64,000 nt of DNA from DRPG01 sp964655065 (GTDB lineage Bacteria; Myxococcota_A; UBA796; GCA-2862545). The translations under genes and the position numbers were made by a program. The stretch lies in NCBI GenBank assembly GCA_964655065.1, contig CAZZLC010000001.1:1-64000 (forward strand), read 5' to 3'. The notes under the pieces are model-generated. The model had not been told where the DNA came from and searched no databases. It worked only from the letters and a program-made list of their open reading frames with translations. This document shows positions 37,334 through 45,261 of the stretch, piece by piece (position 1 is the stretch's first letter; every line of letters begins with the position of its first letter).

Positions 37334-39183
37334 GGTGCTGCCGAGAAGAAGAGGTAGAGGACCGCAGCGCCGGCCACGAGACCGAGCAGGCCGCCGAGGA
37401 TGACGCCCGCGACCATCGACACGGGCAGCCCGGACGACGCGCTCGCGACGGGCGGAGCCCCGGCGAGCGAGTTCACGGGGGGCTCGCCGGACTCGGAGCC
37501 GAGGATCGCGTCATCGCCAGCATCGGTGGCGGGAACGACGGTGGGAGAGGCGCCCGCACTACCCGACGCCGCGAACGCGGGCGTGGGGGGCACGCTCCCG
37601 ATGGCGGACTCGAGCCCCGCCGGAGCGGGAAACGCCGGCGGCGTTCGCGACGCGGCCACGGGAGAGACGATCTCGGCGTCGGAGGTCTGGCTGCGGGAAG
37701 CGGACGGCACGCGCAAGGGCACGCTGACCGGCTTGCGCGGCCCCCCGGCTCCTGCCTCGGCGACCTCGGGGGCGTCGTAGGACTGCGGGGTCGGAGGGCC
37801 CACCGGCGACGTCGGCTCGGAGACGTCGGGGTCGGTAGGCTGGTTCTCGGCGTCAGCGGGCTCCCCGTCCCGCACGACCAGGGTGGGCGTCTCCTCGTCG
37901 ACCACTTCGTCGACGAGCTGCTCGGCCATCGCGGCGAGCTTGTAGCGCCGGGCCACGCCATCGTCCCAGTCCTGCCGCAAGAGCTGTGGGACACGGTGCG
38001 GATTGACGATGATGGGCTGGAGCTCGCGGGGTGGCGCGAGCGACGGCGTGCGCTCGAACAGCGCGACCGATTCCGCGGGCGACCAGGGCATCGGGCCCTC
38101 GCTCGACACGGCCGCCTCGTTCGACGCGGTCTGAACGGGCTCCTGTTCACCGAGCACAGGGTCCCGGTCGATCGGCTCGGCCGGGGTCTTGCGCGGGGAG
38201 AAGGCTCGACCCGTGGCGGGCCGCGGAGTGGGCGGCGGCGGCGTCTCGGTGATGCTCCACAGCGAGGGCCCGTCGGTCTCGACCGTACGCCCCTCGAACC
38301 GGCCCTCGATGGTCTCGGGGGCCGCCGCTGGCACGCGCGCCCGCGCGAACTCGAGCAGCCCCGGGCCCCCGACGCTGTCGGAGATCAAGTCGCAGCGAGC
38401 CGCCACCTGGGCCATCGTCGGCCGGTCGGCCTTGCGCGCCGCGGTCATCGCCCGGAGCAACGCCGCCCCCCGCTCACTGGGCAGACGGTCGCCGAGCGCC
38501 GCGACCCTCTCGTCCGTGAACGCGCGTAGCGCGAGGGGATCGACCATCAGCTCACGGAGCCCGGCCACGTCGCGACCTTCGAACAGCGGAGCTTGCGCCA
38601 GAGCGAGGTAGAGCAGCGCCGACAGCGCGAACACGTCCGACTCGAGGCCCTCCTCCTGAGCGAGCACCCGCTCGGGCGACAATCCCAGGCCGGGATCGGC
38701 GGGACCTGCGGGCCGTGTGGTTCCAATGCCGAGGAGCCGCACCTCGCCGTGTCGATCGAGGTACACGAAGCCCGGCGCGAGCAGCTCGTGGCGCAGGCCG
38801 AGCGGCAGCCCGGTGGCCCGGTCGGTGCCTCCGTGGACCGCCTCGAGCGCTCCGGCGACCTGCGCTCCAATCTCGAACACCGCCCCGACGGGCACCGGCC
38901 GCTCGAGCACGAGCCGATCGAGGCTCCTCCCCACGATCTCCTCGGTCACGTGGACAGGATGACCGTCGATCGAGAAGACGTCGCGCAGACGCGGCACCGC
39001 CGGGTGCGCGACCCGCGCGAGCCGCTCCCCGAACGCACGCAGCGTCGCCGCTTCGGCCTCGCTGGTGGTCACCACCTGGAAGGTGACCCGGTGAGTCGCC
39101 CCCGAGGCGCGGGTCATCTGCCCTGAATACACCTCGACCCCGGACAACCGGTCGAGACACCGTTCGAGACGATAGGTCGGCAT
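37330..39183 (-). CDS. Membrane-anchored pseudokinase (degenerate Hanks-type kinase)
   Basis: 617 residues. Residues 1-270 keep the kinase-fold pattern, including LSPERVL and SDVFALSALLYLAL, but lack the key residues. The Gly loop is missing (DRLSGVEVYSG), the VAIK lysine is replaced (VTFQVV), HRDLKPxN reads RHELLAPGF, and DFG reads GIG. The region from 280 to 585 is a Pro/Ser/Glu-rich linker. The C-terminus is one membrane helix (MVAGVILGGLLGLVAGAAVLY). It probably binds partners rather than phosphorylating. ATG 39183 is used; the ribosome site is weak. Confidence 0.82.
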   Translation of the reverse strand: MPTYRLERCLDRLSGVEVYSGQMTRASGATHRVTFQVVTTSEAEAATLRAFGERLARVAHPAVPRLRDVFSIDGHPVHVTEEIVGRSLDRLVLERPVPVGAVFEIGAQVAGALEAVHGGTDRATGLPLGLRHELLAPGFVYLDRHGEVRLLGIGTTRPAGPADPGLGLSPERVLAQEEGLESDVFALSALLYLALAQAPLFEGRDVAGLRELMVDPLALRAFTDERVAALGDRLPSERGAALLRAMTAARKADRPTMAQVAARCDLISDSVGGPGLLEFARARVPAAAPETIEGRFEGRTVETDGPSLWSITETPPPPTPRPATGRAFSPRKTPAEPIDRDPVLGEQEPVQTASNEAAVSSEGPMPWSPAESVALFERTPSLAPPRELQPIIVNPHRVPQLLRQDWDDGVARRYKLAAMAEQLVDEVVDEETPTLVVRDGEPADAENQPTDPDVSEPTSPVGPPTPQSYDAPEVAEAGAGGPRKPVSVPLRVPSASRSQTSDAEIVSPVAASRTPPAFPAPAGLESAIGSVPPTPAFAASGSAGASPTVVPATDAGDDAILGSESGEPPVNSLAGAPPVASASSGLPVSMVAGVILGGLLGLVAGAAVLYLFFSAAP

Positions 39184-39238
39184 GGCGCACATGTAGCAGA
39201 CCCGGGGCAAGGTCGGCCAGCCGCGGCCCGCGAGCCTC

Positions 39239-39799
39239 TCAAGAACCGCTGGGAACGCCCTCTTCTTCGTCGAGTTCGTCGAGCTCTGGCTCGGTGTCGC
39301 CCTGCAGGAAATAGTAGAGGACGAAGGCGAGGAGTCCCACCACCAAGAGTGCGTCCGCCACGTTCCAGATGGGGTAGACGTAGGTCCCGAAGGTCGACTC
39401 GAACCAGCTCTTGCCAGGCTCCCAGCCCCAATAGACCTTCACCATGTCGACCACCACCCCGCGGGTGGCGCGGTCGACGAAGTTCCCGATCATCCCGCCG
39501 AAGACCATGCCGAGGGTGAGCGCTTCGAAGCGGGCATTCTCCGGAAGCCGACGAGCAAAGTCGAGCACGATCACGGCGAACACGATCGTGAAGATGATGA
39601 ACAGGTTGAGCTGGCCCTTCATGATGCTGAAGGCCGCACCGTCGTTCGTCACGTGGATGATGGACAGCAGGTTGTCGATCAGCTTGATCTCGTCGCGCCC
39701 ACCGTAGGCGATCGAAGAAGCCACCCACGCCTTGGTGAGCTGATCCAGGATGACGCCGACCGAAGCAGTAACGGCGAAGATCAAGGTCCGAGGGGACAT
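39239..39799 (-). CDS. lspA: Lipoprotein signal peptidase (signal peptidase II)
   Basis: Inner-membrane aspartyl protease that cleaves signal peptides from lipidated prolipoproteins. Four hydrophobic segments are present, with conserved DQLTKAWV near the N-terminus, NDGAAFSI, GNFVDRATRGVVVDMV (catalytic Asp about 108) and NVADALLVVG (catalytic Asp about 150). The C-terminus has an acidic tail (ELDELDEEEG). ATG 39799 follows GGAG. It lies between the macroglobulin lipoprotein gene and the pseudokinase on the same strand. In this lipoprotein-rich genome it is a general enzyme, not necessarily specific to the locus. Confidence 0.96.
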   Translation of the reverse strand: MSPRTLIFAVTASVGVILDQLTKAWVASSIAYGGRDEIKLIDNLLSIIHVTNDGAAFSIMKGQLNLFIIFTIVFAVIVLDFARRLPENARFEALTLGMVFGGMIGNFVDRATRGVVVDMVKVYWGWEPGKSWFESTFGTYVYPIWNVADALLVVGLLAFVLYYFLQGDTEPELDELDEEEGVPSGS

Positions 39800-39914
39800 C
39801 TGGTCTCCAGGGCTCACGGGTTTGGGGAACCGCCGAGGTCTCCCACCGTAGCCAGGCCGCTCGAGCGGTGACGCCCTTCGTGACAAGTTCTCGTCCCAGG
39901 GTGGGGACGGCGCC

Positions 39915-42128
39915 CTACTCTCGCACCCGCCAGAGCTCGGGACGCAGCGGCGTCTCGGGCCCCGCGTCGACCGACACGGTGAGCGGCCCGGTGGAGAACC
40001 GCCCGGGGAAGGTGGCAACGACCGGCACGTCGACCTCGATCGCCTCGCCAGGCTGGAACGCGGCCGTCCGGACCACGATCTCGTCGGAGAAGAGCTCCAC
40101 GGTGGCTCGACCCGCCAGAGGCGCCGCCAGAACGGTGACCCCGGCAGGAAGCGGCTGACGCACGCGGACCACGGCCTTCGACGGCCCCGCGATCGCCAAC
40201 CGGAGGTGTCCGCGCTGTCCCACCCGGAGGGTCTCCACGTCGACGTCGACGTCCACCCCCGGGACCCGGTCCGTGGCCCGCCAGTCGACCCAGCTGCGCC
40301 GCGTGGCCACCATGACGAGTCCCGGCGCCGGGGGATCGGCGTGGAGAGACAGGGTGGTCGTGCTCGCCTCGGGAGTCAAGACGAAGCGAGCGGGCACTCG
40401 GGGATCGGCGGGGTCGAGGGTCGCGGTGGCAACCGCCTCCTGGCCCGACCGCAGCTCCAGGCTCACGGGCTCGTCCGGGGGAGGCAGCGACCGAACGACC
40501 GCCTCGAGCGCGACCGCATCGGCCGCGCCCGCCCCGAAGCCCCGCTCGACCCGCCAGGCGCCGAGCAGCTCGGCCACGAGCAGGCCACCGACAGGATCGT
40601 CGTCCTCCAGAGCGAGGATCGCCCACGCCCGTGCCTCCGACGGGGTCGGTCGCTCGCCGCGCGCGTTGCGCACGGTCTCGGGCACGACCACCCGCCCCTC
40701 CTCCACCGCGCCGCGGACCATGTCTCGGAGCGCCTCGCGCTGAAGGGTGGGGACGAGGTCCGCCGCGAGGACGACGGACGCCGTGTAGGGGTCGGCGATG
40801 CTCGACAGGGAGCGCTCCACCGCCCCAGCCGCCCGCACGCGCGCGCCGCGCTCGTCGTCGGGAAGTGCTCTCGCGGCCACGGCAGTCTGGACCAGCACCT
40901 GCTGGAGGGTCGAGACCTCGGTCCTCGACCACGTCCCGTTGGCCCGCTGGCGACGCCGGGTGAGCCGGACGAGCTCGGGCATCAGAGCGTCGACGAGCTC
41001 GTCACCCTCGACGCCGCGTAGCGAGGCCAGCAGGTCGGCCGCCTCACCGGCGGTGGGGGAGCGCGCGCGGCGCGCCAGCCGCTGCCAGGCCTGGATGCGG
41101 AGCCGCCGCTGTAGCTCGTCGTCGACCTCCACGCCGGTCGCCTCGGCGAGGGCGGTCACGTGGGCGGACAGCGTGTAGCCGTAGGCCGGGTCGAGAGGGC
41201 GAGCCCCGGCGGCGAGACGCTCGACCTCGGCGTGCAGCAACGACCACGCCCCTCCGAGCACCGTCACCTCGATGCGCTCGGAGGCCGGGTTGGCTCCCCG
41301 TGCGGCGACCAGCGTGAACGGGTCGCTCGAGAGCCGTCGGGCCACCGACGACACGACGGGGCGACCCGAGGGCAGGACGTCCATCGTCCGCTCGGCCGCG
41401 TCGGCGTGCTCGCCCGCGACGACCTCGGCGCGCACGCTGGCGGTTCCGGGCCGCGCGGCGACCAGCGCGATGCGGCGCACGTCGGAGCTCCCTGCCGACA
41501 GCGTGAGCTCGGCGTCTCCGCCCCCGGAGAGCGCGCCCGTCGCGGCGACGTTCAGCGCTGCTTCGAGCGGCCCGTCGGACCCGTTGACGACCCGCACGGG
41601 CAGGGAGACGCGATCGCCCAGGTAGAGCCGGTCCGGAACCAGGGGATCGACGTGCACGGGCAGCCGGGACTGGAAGGTGTGCACGTCGCCGGCCTGCTGA
41701 CCCCGCCGGTCGTGCGCCAGCGCGAGCACGCGGAAGGTGGACAGCTGATCGGGAACGCGCACCTCGATCTCGGCCACACCGTCTTCACCGGTCTCGACGA
41801 GGGGACGCCAGAGGAACGCCTCGGGAAACCAGGCCCTCGTCTGGACGTCGTCGCGGTCCTCGCCGGGCGCGCGCTTCTTGCCGACGCGGCCCTCTTCGCG
41901 CTCGCTCCGTGAGCTCGACCTCTGCGACAGCTCCATCCCACCGACTTCGGCCGCGGCGTAGCCCGCCGCGGCACCGTCCTTCGGGGGAGGGGGCGGCGAC
42001 GACGACGACAGGCGTGACCCGGCATCCTCGTCGATGGCCTCGAGCTCCATGTCGAAGCTGTTCACCATGGGCGCGGATTCCGGGGAACTACAGCCAAAGG
42101 CGAGGATCGCCAGCGCGAGGGGCGTCAC
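39915..42128 (-). CDS. C-terminal half of a split alpha-2-macroglobulin-like protein (lipoprotein)
   Basis: 737 residues. Lipobox ILAFGC, then a Ser/Pro/Glu-rich linker. From residue 96 (WFPEAFLWRPLVET) it has the A2M-domain start, with VPDQLSTFRVLALAHD and several beta-sandwich domains. From about 290 to 520 is a helical region like the thioester domain barrel (YGYTLSAHVTALAEATG, NGTWSRTEVSTLQQVLV). The thioester CxEQ is absent; the corresponding stretch reads LLHAEVERLAAG. A macroglobulin-type C-terminal sandwich follows. The GTG overlaps the upstream stop by four bases, so the two genes are translated as a pair. Confidence 0.85.
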   Translation of the reverse strand: MTPLALAILAFGCSSPESAPMVNSFDMELEAIDEDAGSRLSSSSPPPPPKDGAAAGYAAAEVGGMELSQRSSSRSEREEGRVGKKRAPGEDRDDVQTRAWFPEAFLWRPLVETGEDGVAEIEVRVPDQLSTFRVLALAHDRRGQQAGDVHTFQSRLPVHVDPLVPDRLYLGDRVSLPVRVVNGSDGPLEAALNVAATGALSGGGDAELTLSAGSSDVRRIALVAARPGTASVRAEVVAGEHADAAERTMDVLPSGRPVVSSVARRLSSDPFTLVAARGANPASERIEVTVLGGAWSLLHAEVERLAAGARPLDPAYGYTLSAHVTALAEATGVEVDDELQRRLRIQAWQRLARRARSPTAGEAADLLASLRGVEGDELVDALMPELVRLTRRRQRANGTWSRTEVSTLQQVLVQTAVAARALPDDERGARVRAAGAVERSLSSIADPYTASVVLAADLVPTLQREALRDMVRGAVEEGRVVVPETVRNARGERPTPSEARAWAILALEDDDPVGGLLVAELLGAWRVERGFGAGAADAVALEAVVRSLPPPDEPVSLELRSGQEAVATATLDPADPRVPARFVLTPEASTTTLSLHADPPAPGLVMVATRRSWVDWRATDRVPGVDVDVDVETLRVGQRGHLRLAIAGPSKAVVRVRQPLPAGVTVLAAPLAGRATVELFSDEIVVRTAAFQPGEAIEVDVPVVATFPGRFSTGPLTVSVDAGPETPLRPELWRVRE

Positions 42129-45100
42129 GGGGCCCTCCCATGGGTGTCGACATAGGCGAACCAGTTCACCACGTCCTCCGGCAGCCGGGTGCCGTCCGAG
42201 GCCATCTGGCGCGGATCGACCTGGTCGAGCAGCTCCTCGGGAAGCACCGCCAGCGTGAGGGGGCGCCCGAACCCATCGACCGCGGGCTCGCCCGCCGCCT
42301 CGACCTCGTCGAGGGCTCTTGCCCAGATGCCGACCATGCGCTCGGCGGTGAGCATCTGGTCCTCGGGAGCCGAAGCCTCCCAGGCGCGTACGAGCTCGAC
42401 CGCTTTCTCGAGTACCCGGTAGAAGCCGAGGGTCAGCGGCGAGTCGACATCGGCCAGGCCGGACGCCGACGCACGAACCGCCCGGTGCCCCGCTGGGTCC
42501 GCAGGCAGCGTACCCACCCGAAGTACCGTGGCCAAGGCTGCGTTCTGCCCCTCGACCTGGCCGAGGGCGAGGGCGACCGGGTCGAACCGACCAAACGCGG
42601 GGGTCGTCGCCTGGGCCCGCACGGTCGCCCGACCGAGATCGCTCGGCGAGGGCAGCTCGGCCAGGGCGGCCAGCGTGGCATCGACTCCCGACAGCCCCAC
42701 CGCCGTCGGCTGGGGTCGACCGCCTGCTCTCGTGGACACCGTCAGCGTCGCGGTGTCACCGGGTCGATAGCTCGGGTCGTCGGAGCTCACGTGGACGGTC
42801 AGGGGGTCCTCGGGGCGAACGAACACCACCGCCCGGGCATCGAGGTACGCCACGGAGAGAAAGCCGGCGACGTCCTTCGGGACGGTGAAGCGCGCCTCGT
42901 TGTCCTCCACCGGCTCGTCAGCGACCTCGACGGAGCCTCGCATCAGGGTGAGTCGGGCAGGGAGCCCCCCCACGAAGCCCGGCCCACGCAAGAGCTCGAC
43001 CGTCACCTCGTCGCCCGGCGCGACCAGGGCGGGGGTGGCCCGCAGTCGGAGGTCCGGGAGCTCGCCGACGGGGACGACGAGGCGGCCCCTCCCGAGCAGA
43101 CTCTGCGAGTCCGGGTCGCGGGCCGTGATCTCGAACGCGTAGGCGGTCAGCGTCCGGTCTTGGGGCGGAGGGCCGTCGACGGTGCTGGGCACGCGGAGGT
43201 GCACCGTGGTGGCGCCCATCGCCGCCTCGTCGGCGCGCTCGTCGAGATCACGATCGAGGAACGTGTCGCGGACGCAGCGCCACGACCAGCCCGCGAGCTC
43301 CCCACGGTCCAGGGGCTCGACCTCGACTTCGAGATCGCGCGAGCCTACCTCGACGGACCAGTGCACGCGCGCGATGGCCGCTCCATCGCGGCCTCGTCCG
43401 AAGGGAAGGCATCGCCGCGCGCGCAGGGCAGCGTCCTGGAGAAGGGCATCCACCCCGGCGCCGAACGTGTGCTCGTTGGCCAGCACCAAGGAGGGATGCT
43501 GGCTGTCGGGTACGCGCCAGGTGAGCGCGTAGGTCCGGATCGGCCCCTCGGGCAACGACAGGGAGCGCATGACGATGGCGACGCAGCGACCGAGTCGGTC
43601 CCTCGGGGCCACGATGTCGTCGGGTCGTCCGTCCTCGCCCACGCGGATGCCGACCGCGACCTCTCGATCCCCGACGGTGTACAGCCCGCAGCGTGCGACC
43701 CGGGGATGCAGGGCATCGAGAGCTCGTCGCGTGGGGAGCTCGATCGCCTCGCCACCGGCCCGCGAAGCGGCACGGAGTCGGACGGGATTGGCCTTCAGGG
43801 GTCGACTCCGCACTGGCGGGGCCTTCTCGACGACCGTGATGGGCTCGCCGGGATCGAGCTGGATTGCGATCACGCCACTCTCGTCGGCGACGGCCGTGCG
43901 CACGGCGTCGGGCGCGCCAGGAGGCCGCACCTCGACCTCGGCGCCAGGATGCGGTCGGCCGTCAGGAGCGGCAACCCTGATGTACACGCGATTGTTGAAG
44001 CCGCCAATCACCCCGTCGCCGAGCTCGGTCACCGCATCGAGCCGGAGCGACTCCGGTGAGAGCACGGAGGTGGCGGTGGTCGTGGCTGTCTCGCCCGCCG
44101 ACTCGGTCACCTGGACGAGGAGGGCAAGGGTGGTGCGGTCCATCAGATCGGCAGGAACGCGCCCGAAGTCCACGGTGAAGCGCCCGTCGGAGTCGGTGCG
44201 AGCCACGCGAGGCCCCTCCCAGACGATCGGCAGGGGCCACCGTCCCTCGGTGACCTTCAGGCGCGCCTCGACGGCGCCGCTCGCCACGGGTCCGCCAGAG
44301 GTGTAGGTCGCGCGGCCCTCGAAGCGCAGACGGTCGCCGGGCCCCGCCCAGGGCGCGGTCGGCGCGGCCTCGATGCCCAACCTCGGCAGCGCGAACCTTC
44401 GGACGTCGAAGGTGGCGGTGACGTCGTCGTCACCCGTGGACCACACGACGCTCCACCGGCCGATCTCGGCTGCGTCGTCGAGGGGAAACGAGCCCGCAAC
44501 GATGCCCCAGGGGCCCGTTTCGGCGCGCTCGGAGAGCATCTCGTAGCCACTGGGCGAGGTGACGGTCCACCGACCGGGGCGGTCTTCGAGGGGCTGCCGA
44601 TCGGTGCGTGCGAGCACCGCCGCCCGGAACTGGACGGTCTGCCCGGGTCGGTAGAGGGGGCGATCCGTCATGACGTGCAGCAGAGAAGGGGTGTAGAGGG
44701 GCACCTCGAGGTCGAGGCTGCGGGTCTCGAAGCCGGCGTCGGCCTCGACACGAAGGAGATAGTCGCCATCGGGCAGATCGGGGAGGACGAGCTCGGCCGT
44801 GCGCGAGTCGCGGTCCCCCCGAAACGCACTCCGGTCGATCCCAGCCACCGCTGCACCCTCGGCATCGATCAGCTCGGCGGAAATGGCGACGCCGCGAGGG
44901 AGGGCTCGGCGGAACGACGTGGCCCGACGATCGTGGCCGACCACCCAGCGAGCGGCGGGCGAGACCACGAGTCGACCCTGGTCCGTTCCCCGCACGAGGC
45001 CGTAGGCCTCGGCGTTGACGTCGAGGCGGAGCTCGCCCGTCGGGCAATGTGGGACCCAGATTCCGTGAACGAGGCCGAGCCACGTGCAGGGGAAACCCCG

Positions 45101-45193
45101 GAACACACCGATCGCGAGCACCATCGCCGCCAGCACCCCGAGCGCGGGGACCAGGCCGCGCCGCGTTCGCTGCCAGACCGATCGATCGAACAT
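42125..45193 (-). CDS. N-terminal half of a split alpha-2-macroglobulin-like protein (membrane-anchored)
   Basis: 1022 residues. One N-terminal membrane helix (GLVPALGVLAAMVLAIGVF), then repeated beta-sandwich domains of the MG type: VEADAGFETRSLDLEVPLY, MTDRPLYRPGQTVQFRAAVL (the classic MG2 motif), and a later DDPSYRPGDTATLTVSTRA. Between them lie two segments with paired cysteines (C about 501/538 and 594/640) that resemble AgmX/PglI C-terminal domains. No bait region can be recognised. It stops exactly where the lipoprotein half begins. ATG 45193 follows GAGGAG. It is downstream of the kinase gene by 68 bases. Confidence 0.85.
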   Translation of the reverse strand: MFDRSVWQRTRRGLVPALGVLAAMVLAIGVFRGFPCTWLGLVHGIWVPHCPTGELRLDVNAEAYGLVRGTDQGRLVVSPAARWVVGHDRRATSFRRALPRGVAISAELIDAEGAAVAGIDRSAFRGDRDSRTAELVLPDLPDGDYLLRVEADAGFETRSLDLEVPLYTPSLLHVMTDRPLYRPGQTVQFRAAVLARTDRQPLEDRPGRWTVTSPSGYEMLSERAETGPWGIVAGSFPLDDAAEIGRWSVVWSTGDDDVTATFDVRRFALPRLGIEAAPTAPWAGPGDRLRFEGRATYTSGGPVASGAVEARLKVTEGRWPLPIVWEGPRVARTDSDGRFTVDFGRVPADLMDRTTLALLVQVTESAGETATTTATSVLSPESLRLDAVTELGDGVIGGFNNRVYIRVAAPDGRPHPGAEVEVRPPGAPDAVRTAVADESGVIAIQLDPGEPITVVEKAPPVRSRPLKANPVRLRAASRAGGEAIELPTRRALDALHPRVARCGLYTVGDREVAVGIRVGEDGRPDDIVAPRDRLGRCVAIVMRSLSLPEGPIRTYALTWRVPDSQHPSLVLANEHTFGAGVDALLQDAALRARRCLPFGRGRDGAAIARVHWSVEVGSRDLEVEVEPLDRGELAGWSWRCVRDTFLDRDLDERADEAAMGATTVHLRVPSTVDGPPPQDRTLTAYAFEITARDPDSQSLLGRGRLVVPVGELPDLRLRATPALVAPGDEVTVELLRGPGFVGGLPARLTLMRGSVEVADEPVEDNEARFTVPKDVAGFLSVAYLDARAVVFVRPEDPLTVHVSSDDPSYRPGDTATLTVSTRAGGRPQPTAVGLSGVDATLAALAELPSPSDLGRATVRAQATTPAFGRFDPVALALGQVEGQNAALATVLRVGTLPADPAGHRAVRASASGLADVDSPLTLGFYRVLEKAVELVRAWEASAPEDQMLTAERMVGIWARALDEVEAAGEPAVDGFGRPLTLAVLPEELLDQVDPRQMASDGTRLPEDVVNWFAYVDTHGRAP

Positions 45194-45261
45194 GCAGCTC
45201 CTCGAACCCTGTCGAAAGAACGAAAACGTTGGCGCGCATCTTACACGCCGGCCCGTTCACG

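Noticed and set aside
39857..39868. CCGCTCGAGCGG palindrome between the macroglobulin lipoprotein and lspA
   Set aside because: A 12-base GC palindrome is common in such DNA, it has no T-tract, and no second copy was noticed.
43345..43773. Possible separate small gene on the minus strand inside the macroglobulin gene
   Set aside because: It is another frame of the gene at 42125-45193 and lacks a plausible protein; the long frame explains the region.
41909..44059. 716-codon plus-strand frame
   Set aside because: Lies opposite the macroglobulin genes, which have MG and A2M motifs. The shadow protein is Arg/His/Gly-rich without a signal or domain.
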